Positions 22,589 through 34,672 of a stretch of DNA of 64,000 nt are shown here, one piece after another. Where the stretch lies: positions 60,983,468 to 61,047,467 of the forward strand of contig OX457042.1 of the NCBI GenBank assembly GCA_949752735.1, written 5' to 3'. The position numbers and the translations under genes are program-made. Each line of letters starts with the position of its first letter. Position 1 is the stretch's first letter. The notes under the pieces were generated by a model. The model did not search any database. It saw only the letters and a program-made list of their open reading frames with translations, and had not been told where the DNA came from. The DNA is from Lumbricus terrestris. Its lineage: Eukaryota > Annelida > Clitellata > Crassiclitellata > Lumbricidae.

Positions 22589-23727
22589 CATACATACATA
22601 CATACATACATACATACATACATACATACATACATACATACATAATCGTATACATACATGCTGTGTTTGCGTAGAAATGTTTGTCGCAAAGTGGAAGCTA
22701 TCGTTAATGAATACAAAGTCAACAGATGAGTGCAGCCAGAGGCAGTATTTTAAATTTTTCTTTGTCAAAAAACACTGAGTAGTAAAATTTATCAGAATTA
22801 ACCAACTTTCCTAATTTATCGTCGGATAATCCGACCGACTTTCACGCGAAACTCTTAGCATCTTCTTTAAACCTAATTGCTATGTACAAGCCAAGTAACA
22901 ATATGTTGCACTTGTTTAATGGGGAAAGTATTTCTCTTTTTATAATCTGATCCCATTTGTGAGTTGTTTCTCAAATTGCTGACTAAATAGGAACTATTGG
23001 CCAATTGCCTATCATGCTCCTTTTTGCATATAGACAGGTCTATTAATATTCAAAAGTTTAATTAATCACGAATTTCGCATAGGTCACGTACTGCGTAGGA
23101 GTTTGATACTGGTGAGAAAATTTGGAATTGGATAGTAACTGGCCGGCAATGGAGAATCAGAAGCCTGTAGACGCGACCAATCGCCTACCTAAAATCGTAG
23201 ATCGTCACCGCTTTGCAACTTAATAGTAACGTGTATCCTAATACTAGTCGGCAGACGGTTCTGTTCCATCTTAGCATACGGTCGGACTAGCTATCAGGCA
23301 AGAACGCGCACACACGGCATAGCAATTCACTTAGACCTACCTGGAGTTCTTTTTACCTCCGTTGCTGCCATAATTCAAAGCGCATCACAAAATCCACAAA
23401 GTTTAAACGTTAAAAACACTATTACAAAAGTTAGAAAGAATAAGAAGCATCATAGGTTTCATAGCATTGACGCAGAAACGGTTTGTCATGAATAATCGAA
23501 GTAGATAAGAAAAAGATTATATTTTGCACTGACGCAACAATTTTTTTCACGAAATCATGTAAGAGATGAAAAATGCAACAAAAGAAATACAGGAATCAAG
23601 GTGGCATCGGCGGCGCGCCGACAAATTTTCGACGGCGGCGGCGTCGGCGCGCCGACCCAAGAAAATCGGCGGCGGCGGCACCCACAAAATGGCGGCGGCG
23701 GCGCGTCGCGGCCGGCGCAGGGCTCTG
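21882..23727. mobile_element. GC-armed hAT-like element with perfect 8-bp TSD
   Basis: The termini TAGAGATCTGCGCCG and CGGCGCAGGGCTCTG are inverted repeats. The octamer GGCTAATA flanks both sides (21874-21881 and 23728-23735), while element Y copy 1 has it once. Just inside each end lie ~110-150 bp of GC-rich subterminal repeats built on GGCGGCGGCG, GCGCGCCGAC and AAAATCGGCGGC, inverted at the two ends. The interior is AT-rich and non-coding apart from a CATA-type microsatellite. Subterminal repeats of this kind bind transposase in plant and animal hAT elements; that role here is inference. Confidence 0.88.
22362..22645. repeat. (CATA)n microsatellite
   Basis: Nearly 280 bp of ACAT/CATA tetranucleotides with occasional CATG and CATT variants. 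All three frames are open, giving spurious HTY- or YVCM-rich ORFs. Confidence 0.97.
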
Positions 23728-24724
23728 GGCTAATAGCAGTTTTAACCAGGAGCCGCGTCGCCTATCAACATGTAAATGATATTTTACCACACCATGACTT
23801 GGCTTAGAGTACGGCTGCTGGAAATTTTATATGCTACAAGCTCTGGTGTCATTCATTCATGAGAACCAGAATGTGTGTGTGAACATAGCCGCAGACTTGG
23901 TCCTGGGTTTGGGAAACGAACGAGCGACCGAATGACAATAATTTTCAATTCACGAACACCTAGCTGGGTAGGGGTTTTGGAAAGTGATGTACCAGTCCCA
24001 TTTTCGAATTTTGTTTAATTTCCGCACTGCACTGGTGGTATTCTAAGTTGTAATTTAGCGAGGTTGCTCATCATTTCAGTGCTGATAGTCATGGTTTAGG
24101 ACTTTAATAAGTGTGCCGTCCCATTGTTTAAATAGTTTTTACAATATTATAATGGCAACTTTTAGACTGTGATCTTTAAAAAAATTGCTCACAAATTTCA
24201 CGCCAAAAGGCATGGTTTGAAACTTCAATAAATGCCCCTCCCATTGTTTACATTTCTGAATTTCCACACTGTAACTGTCACCTGAAAAATTGCTCTTTTT
24301 AAATGCTGACAGCTATGGTCTTATTTTAGAGTTTAGAGAGTCTCCTGCTTATTGTTTAATTTTTTCATTTGCACGCTGTTAACCTGGCATTTAAAGCTGT
24401 CATTTGAAAACAATTACTCATAATTTTCATTTCTCGTCCATTGTTTGAAAAAAGTCATTTGCCCACTGTTGTAGTAGCATTTTAGGCTGTTACTTTGACA
24501 AATTCAATCATAATTTGGTGCTCAGAGACGTGGTGTAAGACTTGAAAAATTCCCCATACCTGTGTCTTAAATTCTTGTTAATTTACACAACGTAATGGTG
24601 GCAGTTTAAGCTGTCATCTGTATGAAAATTTGTAATTATGGACAAGCAGTGGATAACACCGTAGAAATCTATAATAATGGTTGTGATAATATTTCTGAAA
24701 TATTTGAGGGATATAAGATATAAG

Positions 24725-25395
24725 TGTGGCGTTCGTGCCTCTGCTGCCATATCAGACATACAAGGGGCGGCGAGCTGCTGGCTTTCCGGGCGACCCATGA
24801 ATTTACCAGGATCCCGAGTGTCGCCCGGGTCGCTAGCGTGTCTGTGTCTGCTACTCATAAGACGGGACGCCGCCGCGCCGTCCCCGTCTTCACTCTCGGC
24901 CGACGAGGCCTCTGAGATGGTCGCACGCGACAGGGTATAAAGCTCGGTCGCTTCCGAGTCTGCCTCTCCCTTTTCCACGGTCACTTTGGGAGTAACATCC
25001 TGAGCCTGAGGATGGCCGTCGCTCAACACAGAGTTCATCGATTCACGGGCGGCCGACCCTCGCTTGGAGCTACCCTTCACGGCCACGGGCCTCTTTCCCT
25101 TGCCCGACCGATCTCCTTTCCGGCGTAACATACAACAGACAGCAACTCTAGAACTAGTGCCACCGACGGGTACCACGGCACGTTCGCGAAACTCTGCAGA
25201 CCAAAGTGATTTGAACCACGGCCATTCCAAGGGACTGAGTCCCAGGCCTCGCCAGAACGGCATGACACGTTCGCCAAAGACGGACAAATTGAGCAGGCGG
25301 CGTCACCGCGACTAGACGGTGACTACACCAACTCGCTTCAAGGGAACAGAAACGACAACGATTTCACCAGGCGATATTCTACACAAGGACCCAAG
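24725..25395 (-). repeat. 671-bp direct repeat, left copy (truncated gag start)
   Basis: Matches 29079-29749 over exactly 671 bp with only about 2-3% differences by eye. On the minus strand it encodes MSVFGERVMPFWRGLGLSPL and the downstream N-terminal region of the gag-like protein. It breaks off at EARTP where the composite meets element Y. Because the matching right copy is internal coding sequence, this is not an ordinary LTR. Confidence 0.9.
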
Positions 25396-26230
25396 TTATA
25401 GAGTGATCAACAATCATCAGGTACGCGGACGATTACTCCAGTCCGTTACCCCCGGAGAATCCGCAACCAAGCACTGTCATCCAACGCAGATGATGGCATT
25501 TACGGCGCAAGACCTCTAACCCAGGAAACTTGACTTAAGACCCCGCCCGAACGTTACCTACAACGTCAGCTCGACAGGTGCAAGAATTCCTCGCCAAACA
25601 TTCTCCCCAAGCCCTATCACCTAGCGACTCGCGAGCTCACTAGTGACGGCATTTACGGTGCGAGAATTCCACACTCCACTGGTAACTAGTCTCGCCTACT
25701 AGACTACCAACCTCGACAGCCCCTCTGTCTCAAGACTTAGGCTCCACCTAACCCGTAGGCTAGAGGACCTTAAGAAGAGAAAAGTCACGAACACCGTCTC
25801 TTCACTTGGGATATCCGTCCATCCCATCACCTACCATTAAAAGAAAAAGGTGATCATCAAATCAAAAGTTTGACCCAGACTTTGAGTCTTCAGGCAAACG
25901 CACTGAAAGTCCCACCGTGATCAGCGGTCAGCAAATCGAACAAAATTCAAAGGCAATCATCGCTATTACGCGACTACAAGAAACGCAGGTCGCGTTCCCA
26001 ATACGATACGGTACCACTTTATCCCGTAACAGAACTTCTGTCAGCACCTTGTGCCGTTAACTGAACTGTCAAATGGAAACGAAAATCTTTCTCTACACCA
26101 TCCAAAATCGCCGCCATTACGCGTGATTTGGGTGTAACCAAACAAAATGAACTCGTTAAATGGAAACAGAAATCTTTCTCAACCCCTGCCAACATCATCG
26201 CCATTACGCGTCTTTACTCGCCGCTAGCCG
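25396..26230. other. Non-coding segment downstream of the gag-pol relic
   Basis: It lies 3' of the minus-strand polyprotein. It contains two copies of a ~65-bp phrase (GCCATTACGCG with AATGGAAACGAAAATCTTTC-like sequence) near 26060-26120 and 26140-26215. I cannot define an LTR or polypurine tract with confidence. Confidence 0.45.
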
Positions 26231-29200
26231 TCAGGCTAGTCGACGAGCAAGACGTTCCGAGCGCCGGCTGGGTCTTCCGTCGCTATCCACAACAGGCGCG
26301 GGGGACTCCGCTGGGATTACTCTCGATTCCACCAACTCCGTGTCATCAGGAAAAGGGCCAGCGTCCACAAGGGACTCTTCAACCTCATCCGACAACCAGC
26401 TACGCGGGTGTTCACCGTAGAACCGTTTAAGTTTATCCACGTGAACCACCATCGCCAGCGATCTCACACTCCTCTGTATACGATACAGGACCGGATTCAA
26501 GACTTGTATGACAAGGAAAGGACCAGTATAGACTCGCGTCCACTTGATCTTCCTGCCACACCGTAACCGTGGGTAATAGTAGTACACCCAGTCTCCCACA
26601 GAGAACTGGTTCGGCTTCACCCGCAGGTCGTAAGCCTTTTTCCGACGATCGGCTATTCTTCCCAGCTGCTCTCTCACCAGCTGATATGCCGTTTCCATCG
26701 TCTCTTGTTGCTTTGCAACATAATCTTCCACCTCCACGTCAGGCGGTCGATCACAATCCACCAATTGCGAAAGAATCAGGTCCAACGGAGTATGATTTTC
26801 ACGACCCAGGACCAAAAAGTTTGGCGTACGCTGAGTGGCTTCATGTTCTGTCGAACGATAAGCTGCCATCACATAAGGAAGATGAATATCCCAATCTCTC
26901 TGTCGTACAGACACAACTTTTCCGATCATCGCATTCAAAGTCCGATTACACACCGACGACTCTTTTCCTGTCAACAGAGTCCGACCCAGAACCAAGCCTC
27001 TGGACACTTCGGTAGGCATAGTCGCCCAGGCTTCACAATCGACTTGTAGATGAGGATACACAACCGATACCGGAATATCCAATTCGCATCTAGAAGGAAC
27101 GACAACATCTTTTTGCACAACGACACGACGACACATGAGTTCCGTAGAAAACTCTTTCAAGGGAATCCGCTGTTCACCCAGATAGACACAACGACCCGAG
27201 AAATCCCATCTAGCCTGATTAACCTCTAACCAGGACAACCGCAAGATAACTTCAGTTACTTGGTTCGTAACCAGACAAGGCAAAAGGTACGATTGTTTAC
27301 CGATGTGAATTCGTAGAGTGGCTTCACCATCCACTCGTATCTCGCTCCCATTCGCAGCCAATAGTCGCTGACCCGAAGGTTTCACCTTAGCAGCGGAGAC
27401 AAAAGCTCGAGGAACCAAGGACAATTCACTGCCAGAGTCCAGTAAACAATTGCGTCGTACTCCCTCCAGACGAGCGACAATGTAAGCCATGCGGCTACCA
27501 CGAACCATACGATTCTGTGATTGTTCTTGCACAGATTCGATCTTCGTATTTTCACCGTTTCTCGTATCGTCCTTATCTTCCGACAACAACTGAGGACAAT
27601 TCCTCTTGATATGTCCTTTGCGTCGGCACTGGTAACATTCAATATCTGGGTTCCTCCAGCGGTCCTGCGAAACGTCACGACGTTGAAACATCGGTCGTTC
27701 GGCTCTCCACTGACCGTCCGGAGCTCTACCCGGGTTATTCCATCGCTCATACGGTTTACCTGTCGTAACATTAGAATCTTGTCTCGTCGTCACACGACTC
27801 AATTCACGCGTCAAATTCTCGATCTTTCTTTCAAGATCCTCAATTCGACGATTCTGCGGTTCATTCACTGTCGAGACCGAACGATCTTCTTTCGCGGTCT
27901 TCACTCGACCCTGTCTACGATCGACGTCTACTCCAGACGTTGACGACTGACCATAAGCCTCAAACCTTACGGCGTGCTTATAAGCAGACTCAAGACTGAC
28001 GGGCTCTCTCTCCCGTACCTTTCTGGCCAAATTCTGATCGGATAAGGCGTCAAGAAACGCGTCGCAAGCAACGATCTCTACGATTTCACTCGTCGGACCC
28101 GGGTAAGCCAAGACCATGAGACGTCTGACTTCCTGTACCACACTGCTCAACGGTTCACTAGGCCCTTGCCTATACGCACGTAACTTCACCCGATATAAAC
28201 TAATTTGTTCTTCAGACCCATACCTGGCCTTCAGTTTATCGACAAGATCTTGCCATGTAACTCGTACCGACTCTTTTTCAGGACCCACTGGCACTGGCAG
28301 TGTCTCAAATTTCTGCGCCATCCATGCCACAGTTTGTTTTAAACAGAGCAATTCAACTTTCACCTCTAGCTCATCCGCATCTCTCTTCAGAGATCGAAGC
28401 TCAACACCGGCTTCACCCACAGCTGAAGCATGATCAACTGCCTCCGAGCGATGGGCTCGAGGACTCTGTCTAACTCTTGTATCACGAGCTAATTTCTCGT
28501 CAGGGACAACGGGTAAACGTAACTATAGTGTTTCTCGTACAGGACCAGAAGTAACTGTATTTTGTAACATACAGGGTCGACTTCCCTCGCCCCCTACAGG
28601 AACAGAGCGTAACCAGTTTTCAACACCAACAGTAGAAGACAAACGTGGACCACGAACTTCGGACACAAAAGGTTCGGACTCAACAGGACCAGTCGCACCA
28701 AGCGTAGAAAATTCACGAGGCAAATCTTGCCGTGAAACCTTTGGACGAGCACCGAAGTATTCCAAGGGACGATTTTCACGAACAGGAACGTTTCCGTAGG
28801 CATCATATACGACAAGGTTAACACCCGGTCTCAAGGAAACAAATGCCGGTACTCCCTCAGAAGTATGAATCTCAATTCTGGCATCACTTTATGACGCCCG
28901 AAGCGGTTCTGATCGATCAACCACTTCTGCCAACGGAACACGTCTTCTGACAGTCTGTACCTCATCTCTGGCCAAACCTGGTGGAGTACCAGGAAGTGAA
29001 CACATGGACCAAACACACCCTGTCTCAACAAACGCCGGTACCCTCTCAGAAGTGCTTACCCCACTTCTGGTACCACTTTGTGGCGTTCGTGCCTCTGCTG
29101 CCATATCAGACATACAAGGGGTGGCGAGCTGCTGGCTTCCCGGGCGACCCATGAATTTACCAGGATCCCGAGTGTCGCCCGGGTCGCTAGCGTGTCTGTG

Positions 29201-29641
29201 TCTGCTACTCATAAGACGGGACGCCGCCGCGCCGTCCCCGTCTTCACTCTCGGCCGACGAGGCCTCTGAGAGGGTCGCACGCGACAGGGTATAAAGCTCG
29301 GTCGCTTCCGAGTCTGCCTCTCCCTTGTCTACGGTCACTTTGGGAGTAACATCCTGAGCCTGAGGATGACCGTCGCTCAACACAGGGTTCATCGATTCAC
29401 GGGCGGCAGACCCTCGCTTGGAGCTACCCTTCACGGCCACGGGCCTCTTTCCCTTGCCCGACCGATCTCCTTTCCGGCGTAACATACAACAGACAGCAAC
29501 TCTAGAACTAGTGCCACCGACGGGTACCACGGCACGTTCGCGAAACTCTGCAGACCAAAGTGCCTTGAACCACGGCCATTCCAAGGGACTGAGTCCCAGG
29601 CCTCGCCAGAACGGCATGACACGTTCGCCAAAGACGGACAA
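26231..29641 (-). pseudogene. Gypsy-type gag-protease-integrase polyprotein lacking RT
   Basis: One reading frame runs on the minus strand from 29641 to 26231 with only two in-frame stops (28889-28891 and 28523-28525). Order: N-terminal region with GLSPLEWPWF; a duplicated ~65-bp segment (TSERVPAFV and TSEGVPAFV); a Ty3/gypsy capsid-like region (WQDLVDKLKARYGSEEQIS, SAYKHAVRFEAYG); a zinc knuckle CYQCRRKGHIKRNC; an aspartic protease motif LLDSGSELSLV; then directly the distal integrase CNRTLNAMIGK, HLPYVMAAYRSTEHEATQ and a GPY/F-like module YTGPFLVIQV. Reverse transcriptase, RNase H and the integrase catalytic core are missing, joined in frame near 26940-26965. In the cell it would have formed a particle protein at most; it cannot copy itself. 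Confidence 0.8.
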
Positions 29642-29749
29642 ATTGACCAGGCGGCGTCACCGGGACTAGACGGTGACTACACCAACTCGCTTCAAGAGAA
29701 CAGAAACGACAACGATTTCACCAGGCGATATTCTACACAAGGACCCAAG
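29079..29749 (-). repeat. 671-bp direct repeat, right copy
   Basis: This is the 5' part of the minus-strand polyprotein region. It includes the start codon at 29639-29641 and extends 108 bp upstream of it. The left copy is at 24725-25395. Confidence 0.9.
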
Positions 29750-29939
29750 ACGGTAGGTAGCAATGCCCTGACCGACCGGTCGTAACTCTATTCACCAACG
29801 GCCGGAGCTCCGATGATCCTCCGCCGAAATATTCCTACGGGGAAAAGACGCGCCACCAACTCTGTCAAATTGATGCTCCGACGCTCCCGTGTCCGACGAA
29901 CAACTCTTGCACCCGCAGCCTCGCTATACTCGTAAGGCG

Positions 29940-30260
29940 CGTACACCGATGCTGTCCGACAGTCCCCTAACTTTCCAACTCCAACCGGTGCTATTCGACA
30001 GTCACCCAACTTTCTAACTCCCACCGGTGCTGGCCGACAATTGCCCAACCCACTGGCTTTCAGCGATGCTGGTCACCGGCGTTCACGATGCTGGTCACCG
30101 GCTTTCAGCGATGCTGGTCAACGGCGTTCAGCGATGCTGTTCGCCACGTACTCAACCAACGTTATACCGATGCTGTTCTGCAAGCACGTAACCTCGTTGT
30201 ACCGATGCTGTTCTGCAAGCACGTAACCTCGTTGTACCGATGCTGTTCTGCAGGTGGCCA
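29940..30260. repeat. Minisatellite with CCGATGCTG core
   Basis: Ten copies of a core close to ACCGATGCTGTTC occur between 29948 and 30250 at 20-40 bp spacing. The last three are a clean ~36-bp repeat with CTGCAAGCACGTAACCTCGT. The same core appears twice inside the gag-like ORF near 36613-36645. Confidence 0.85.
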
Positions 30261-30387
30261 ACCCACCAGCTCCAAGAAACCTCGTAGCGGCGTCCGACAC
30301 CGTCCGATCACCCACAGACCAGCATCGGGCCTGAAGTGGTTGGACGTGGCGGGGCCCTAACTACGGGTATTTTAACTTTCAAATAAC

Positions 30388-31100
30388 TGTGGCGTTTTCA
30401 GCCACAAGACAATGTACGATACGAGAGACGCTGATGTAATACCTGTGGAACTCAGCTGGACACAGGTGGGAGCGACGGTTACGCTCCTAAAGCAGCCAAA
30501 CCGTGTAGTTAGATGTCCTGTAGGAAGACATAGGTTTAGGGATATAATTAATTTTGTGGCGTATATGCGCTACGAAAATATGCGCTATAAAAGCGCGACC
30601 GCTGCGCTATAGAGCGCGACCGTTAGTATAATGCCTGTGAGACACAGCTGGAAGCAGGCGAGAGTGAAGATGAGGCATTTATAGCCAAATCGCTTATGGA
30701 ACTCTCTTAGGTAGTTTAGTACCCGTAGAATAATGAATTTTCTGGCCGTCCAATAATCTTAATTTAAGGCGTGGATTACGGAGAAGTCGTTTGGGAAGCG
30801 ATAGAAAGAAACCCGGTGACGATCGGACAAGAACTGGATTTTTGGCGAATTAATAACGGTTTTTCTATACGGAAGACCGATTGTTGATTTTATGCCAAAC
30901 CATAGCGTGCAAACAGCGATATTCCGGTGGAATAAAGCCTGCCACACGGTGTTCTGCTATATACGTGGAGTAATGGCGATTACTCCATGGTCAATGTATA
31001 TGAATACTCTTTATTGCATTGATCTCTACGCAACTTTGACACCTGAATACGAGCTTGTAGCTCTGTGACTCGTGGTTTCTGAGCGATTCCTAAAGAATTT
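30388..31100 (+). promoter_or_regulatory. LTR-like end A
   Basis: It starts TGTGGCGTTTTCAGCCACAA, a TGTGGC tip with an internal GCCACA that is also found at LTR-like ends B and C. It carries a TATA box TATAAAA (30586-30592). Further in are TATACGGAAGACCGATT and GGTGGAATAAAGCCTGCC with the polyadenylation signal AATAAA (30931-30936), a block conserved in all three ends. The right boundary is not certain. Function as promoter and polyadenylation region is inferred from family knowledge. Confidence 0.6.
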
Positions 31101-34083
31101 ACAGCGCAACCGTGTATCTGATCGAATCTGCACCAGCAGAGGTTGAACGTGTTACGTGAATTGACGATCGAGCGGCGGCCGACTGGGCATCGCCCCGCTA
31201 CGACGCACCAGGAAGAGTTGGTGGTGACTCGTTCCGTTTTGCTTGTGAATGCCTCCCGGCATTTAGTTCCTTGTTCGAACCTTGACAGTGAACTCCTGTT
31301 ACTGTGGATAACTTTTGACCGCGTCAGCGCATCGGGTTGGGCGCGCATCGTTCATCGCGCGTCTTTCCCCTTGGCTACCGGCCGTTGGCTACCGAGTGCC
31401 TCGGGCGCTGCGCATTCAGCCTCGGCAGATCGCGTAAAACCCTGCACCGTGGAATACGTTGGAGTGGGTGAAATACTGGAGAAGAGTGCAGTGAAGACTT
31501 CGACGTTGCTTGGCCGTCAAGTCGTGCGGGCGTAGGCGCATCTCTTCGGACGCCGACCGCCTCGGGCGTTGCCCGGTCCATCGAGAGCGCTTCGGGCGCC
31601 AGTGAGTCTTTCGTCTATCCCGTTTGATTGTGAACGTCAGTTACTTGTGCGCTCCGGTCTATTCATCGGTTTGGAAGTGCAAAGTTCATGGCGCTTTCTT
31701 TCCCTTGATCGATCGCTAAGACCCGGTGCGGTCGAATACGCCAGCGAGAGTTAACGATAATTTGCCCGTAGCAGCCGGGTAGAGGCTTGTCACATAAGGG
31801 AGCAGCCCCCTTAATTTCTGTCAAGCGTAAGGAACGATCGCGTTCGGTCGGGCCCAATCCTCGGCCGACGCGCAATTACAGTTACAAAGCGAATTTGAGG
31901 GTGAAGTGTGTCTTTTTGACTCTTCGGCGTGAAGTCGGTCCAGCTTCTGCACAGACGTCGACTCCAGGTCCTAGTGTCGTTAAGTGTCATACTCGGTGGA
32001 ATTTCATGTTACTACCCTGAAAAGTGTATCAGATTGTGCGGCGCATACGATTTGCCCGTGAGAGTGTCAACGGAATTGGTCTAGCTCGCCGCGTTGGGAA
32101 GCTAGAGGCATATTTGTGATTTCATCGGCGCCGCCGAAGAGACCGGCCGGCAGCGAAAGTGTAAACGTGAATAACTTTGTATTCTGTGGTTCGATCGTCT
32201 TGAACTAAGCGAGAATCTTGTTCATCCGATCGAGTAGAAGACTTGTCCCATTGAGAGTTTGTCAGCATCTGTTACGGTTTCGACGGTATAGTCTAGCGGA
32301 AACGCCTCGCGCGTGAAGTGGACTTATATTAGCCGATTTCTTGGTCTTTCGCCGGGTGCAGCGAAGACCGACAGTGATCGTCCCGGTCTCCGAGAAACTT
32401 TGCCATCTGTCGTCCGATTCGTCCAATCTTGGTGTCCGGTTGTTCGTCTCGACGAGGAGAATACTTTACCTGTGAAGAGTTAGTCAGCGACAGTTACGGT
32501 TCCAACGGTATAAGCTTGCCAAGAGTTCCTCTCGGGTCTTACGGTGAAGCCAGAGTCGTGTAGAAAAGGCCAGCAACGGTAGATTGGCTGCAACCGCTGT
32601 CAGCCGTCGTCGGCGTATTTTCCCAATACGAGTTTTCGCCGATCGCCGCTCAACGGGCTTTCGGGCGAAGGGAAAACTTTGTCAGTTCTGGTCCGATCCT
32701 TTCAATCTTGGTGTCAGATTGTTCGTCTTGCCTAGGTACACCCGTGCCTAACGAGAGTTAGTGGCTGTGGGCTCTCAGTAAATCAGTAGAGGTTCGCAAA
32801 GCTCATCGCGGCCTGCTACCGTGCTACCGAGCGATCGGCCGAGAGTGGTCGAAGTTTACCGGACAACTTTGTCAGTCCTGGTCCGATCTACGTAAACTTG
32901 GTGTCAAATTGTTCGTCTGGTCTGTGCGAACATCTTACCTGTTGAGAGTTAACGAGTGTGAGTGAGTGTCTAGACGGTATTAACTCGCGAAGAGTTTCTT
33001 CCGGTCTTTGGCCAAACGCACGTTTTTCCCCTTGCGTACGGCCAGCGGCGCCGCCCTAGCGAGCGACCGCCCCCGTACAGGTCTGTGTTGGAGACCCGCG
33101 ACTCCATACGTTCGCGATTGTATGACAGTGTAATCTTGGCTCTTTCGAATATCTTTACTTTCACCTACTGGTCTTTGCGTCGGCCAAGTAGCAGGGCCGT
33201 GAGTGTTCGCTTAGCCATACCGGCTGTATTTGTACGTGTTGGTTGAAGTCCACGGTAGGCCGGGCCATCCGCCGGTCGAGTGAGGGTATCTTTGTTGCCT
33301 GTGGGCCAATTGTTACCGAGTTGGTGTCAGATTGAACGTCACGCCGAGTTCTATCTTGTATACGTGTCAGTGAGTTACTTGTATCGTGGGAAGGGCTTCG
33401 GAAGGCACTTCGTAAGCAGTCGCCCGTGTATTTTTCCTGTGTACGTATCCTTGCCAGTTTTGATCCGATCTGGTCGATCTTGGTGTCGGTCTTCTCAGCG
33501 CACCAAGACGACCGTGACGGTAACGCCAGTGTGAGAGTATCCTTGGTGGATAAAACGGTGAAGGCTCGACAAGCTTTACTTCGCCGATACTACGGTTTTC
33601 CCTGCCAGGTCGAGGAATTCGTAGTTGCAAAGTTAGGGTTAAACAAAGCTGCCCTAACTGCTCCCTTTAGTTTACGCAGCGGGTCCCGGTTCCATAAGTC
33701 ATAGGTTAATTTAGTTAAGGAAAAGGTGCTTCCCTTAGATAATTTTTAAGTCCCGCACACAAAAGTGGATGCTGGCCTGGAGACAGTAAAACGCAAACCA
33801 AAGGCGTTTTGGGAGTCAGTGATCGTTGGCGCCTGTTGCGGCGAAGAGTCGACAGTTACGTGTACGGTGGTGCGCCTTTCTTACGGGTAGCGCACGGTGA
33901 ACAGAGAGAGAAGTACGAGAGCGCCTGGTGAGCGCCGTGTTCCTGGTTACGTTTGATTTCGCTGTTGCGCGAATTGTACGATAACTTCGCTTCCCAGCGA
34001 ACTATACGGGTGGTCTCCCTAAAGGCCTGGTACCAGAAAAACATATACGAGAATCTTGACTGTCTTGTAGCGGACGCAAGACG
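31101..34083 (+). other. Long non-coding leader with degenerate repeats
   Basis: No supported ORF. Between about 32250 and 33520 a degenerate unit recurs five times with CTTGGTGTCxGATTGTTCGTC and TTTGTCAGTCCTGGTCCGAT phrases (near 32430, 32710, 32900, 33320 and 33480). The segment 31740-31890 is related, in inverted orientation, to 36862-37010. Long structured leaders are common in large non-autonomous LTR elements. Confidence 0.55.
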
Positions 34084-34563
34084 ATGGTTGTGGCACAATA
34101 TCGTGTGGGGTTGAATCCCCTGGAATGGAGTTGGTTTCGTCTTCTATGGCCAGTCTCATGGCAGCGCCAGGTATTACCTGTTGAAAGTGATGGCGCGTCG
34201 GGGGTTCGATGTAACATGGTGCGGAAGCGGCCCGATCATGTGGAGATGAAAGCGAAGGTGGCGGCCGCGAAAGGGAACTCCAAGCGAGGGTCCTCTGCCC
34301 GAAGAGTGAACCCTGTTTCGAGGATTGGCCATCCTGGAGCTCGGGACGTTACCCCCAAGGTGACCGCGGGCGGGGTAGTGTCAGGATCCGACGCTTCGGA
34401 GTTGTATTCCCAGTTCCGGACCTCTTTGCTGAGACATTCTTCTCCGGTGGCACAGATACGAGTGGAAGACAAGATCGATGGGCCTGGTTACGAGACAAGG
34501 CACCGCGTTGCCATCGAGCGGACCGATGAGCGTTACATAACCTTATCTAATGGAGCTAGATAG
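34084..34563 (+). CDS. Gag-like N-terminal ORF, plus strand
   Basis: A 159-codon frame starting MVVAQYRVGLNPLEWSWFRL. The GLxPLEWxWF block, the basic KGNSKRGSSAR region and GHPGARDVTPKVTA align with the minus-strand polyprotein N-terminus at 29641 and with the ORF at 35961. It ends about 110 bp before LTR-like end B. No capsid, protease or RT follows, so it is a truncated gag or the only product of a non-autonomous element. Confidence 0.5.
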   Translation: MVVAQYRVGLNPLEWSWFRLLWPVSWQRQVLPVESDGASGVRCNMVRKRPDHVEMKAKVAAAKGNSKRGSSARRVNPVSRIGHPGARDVTPKVTAGGVVSGSDASELYSQFRTSLLRHSSPVAQIRVEDKIDGPGYETRHRVAIERTDERYITLSNGAR

Positions 34564-34672
34564 GGTCTTTAACGTTTCATTGAACTCTTTTATTCGTTAA
34601 CCAGATGGACATTACAGGGACGGAAGACAAATGTAAACGGGGACACCGAACCGAAAACGCGGACGATTGATT

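Noticed and set aside
22265..22778. Long ORFs rich in HTY/YIHT or YVCM (also at 56789-57311 and 54377-54686)
   Set aside because: They are translations of CATA microsatellites, open in several frames on both strands.
26128..28433. Plus-strand ORFs across the gag-pol relic
   Set aside because: They are antisense shadows of the minus-strand polyprotein with no recognisable domain.
24725..29749. The 671-bp direct repeats as ordinary LTRs
   Set aside because: They contain the gag start codon, the right copy does not end at a TG tip or at a TAAG duplication, and the real target duplication of the insert is at 38568.
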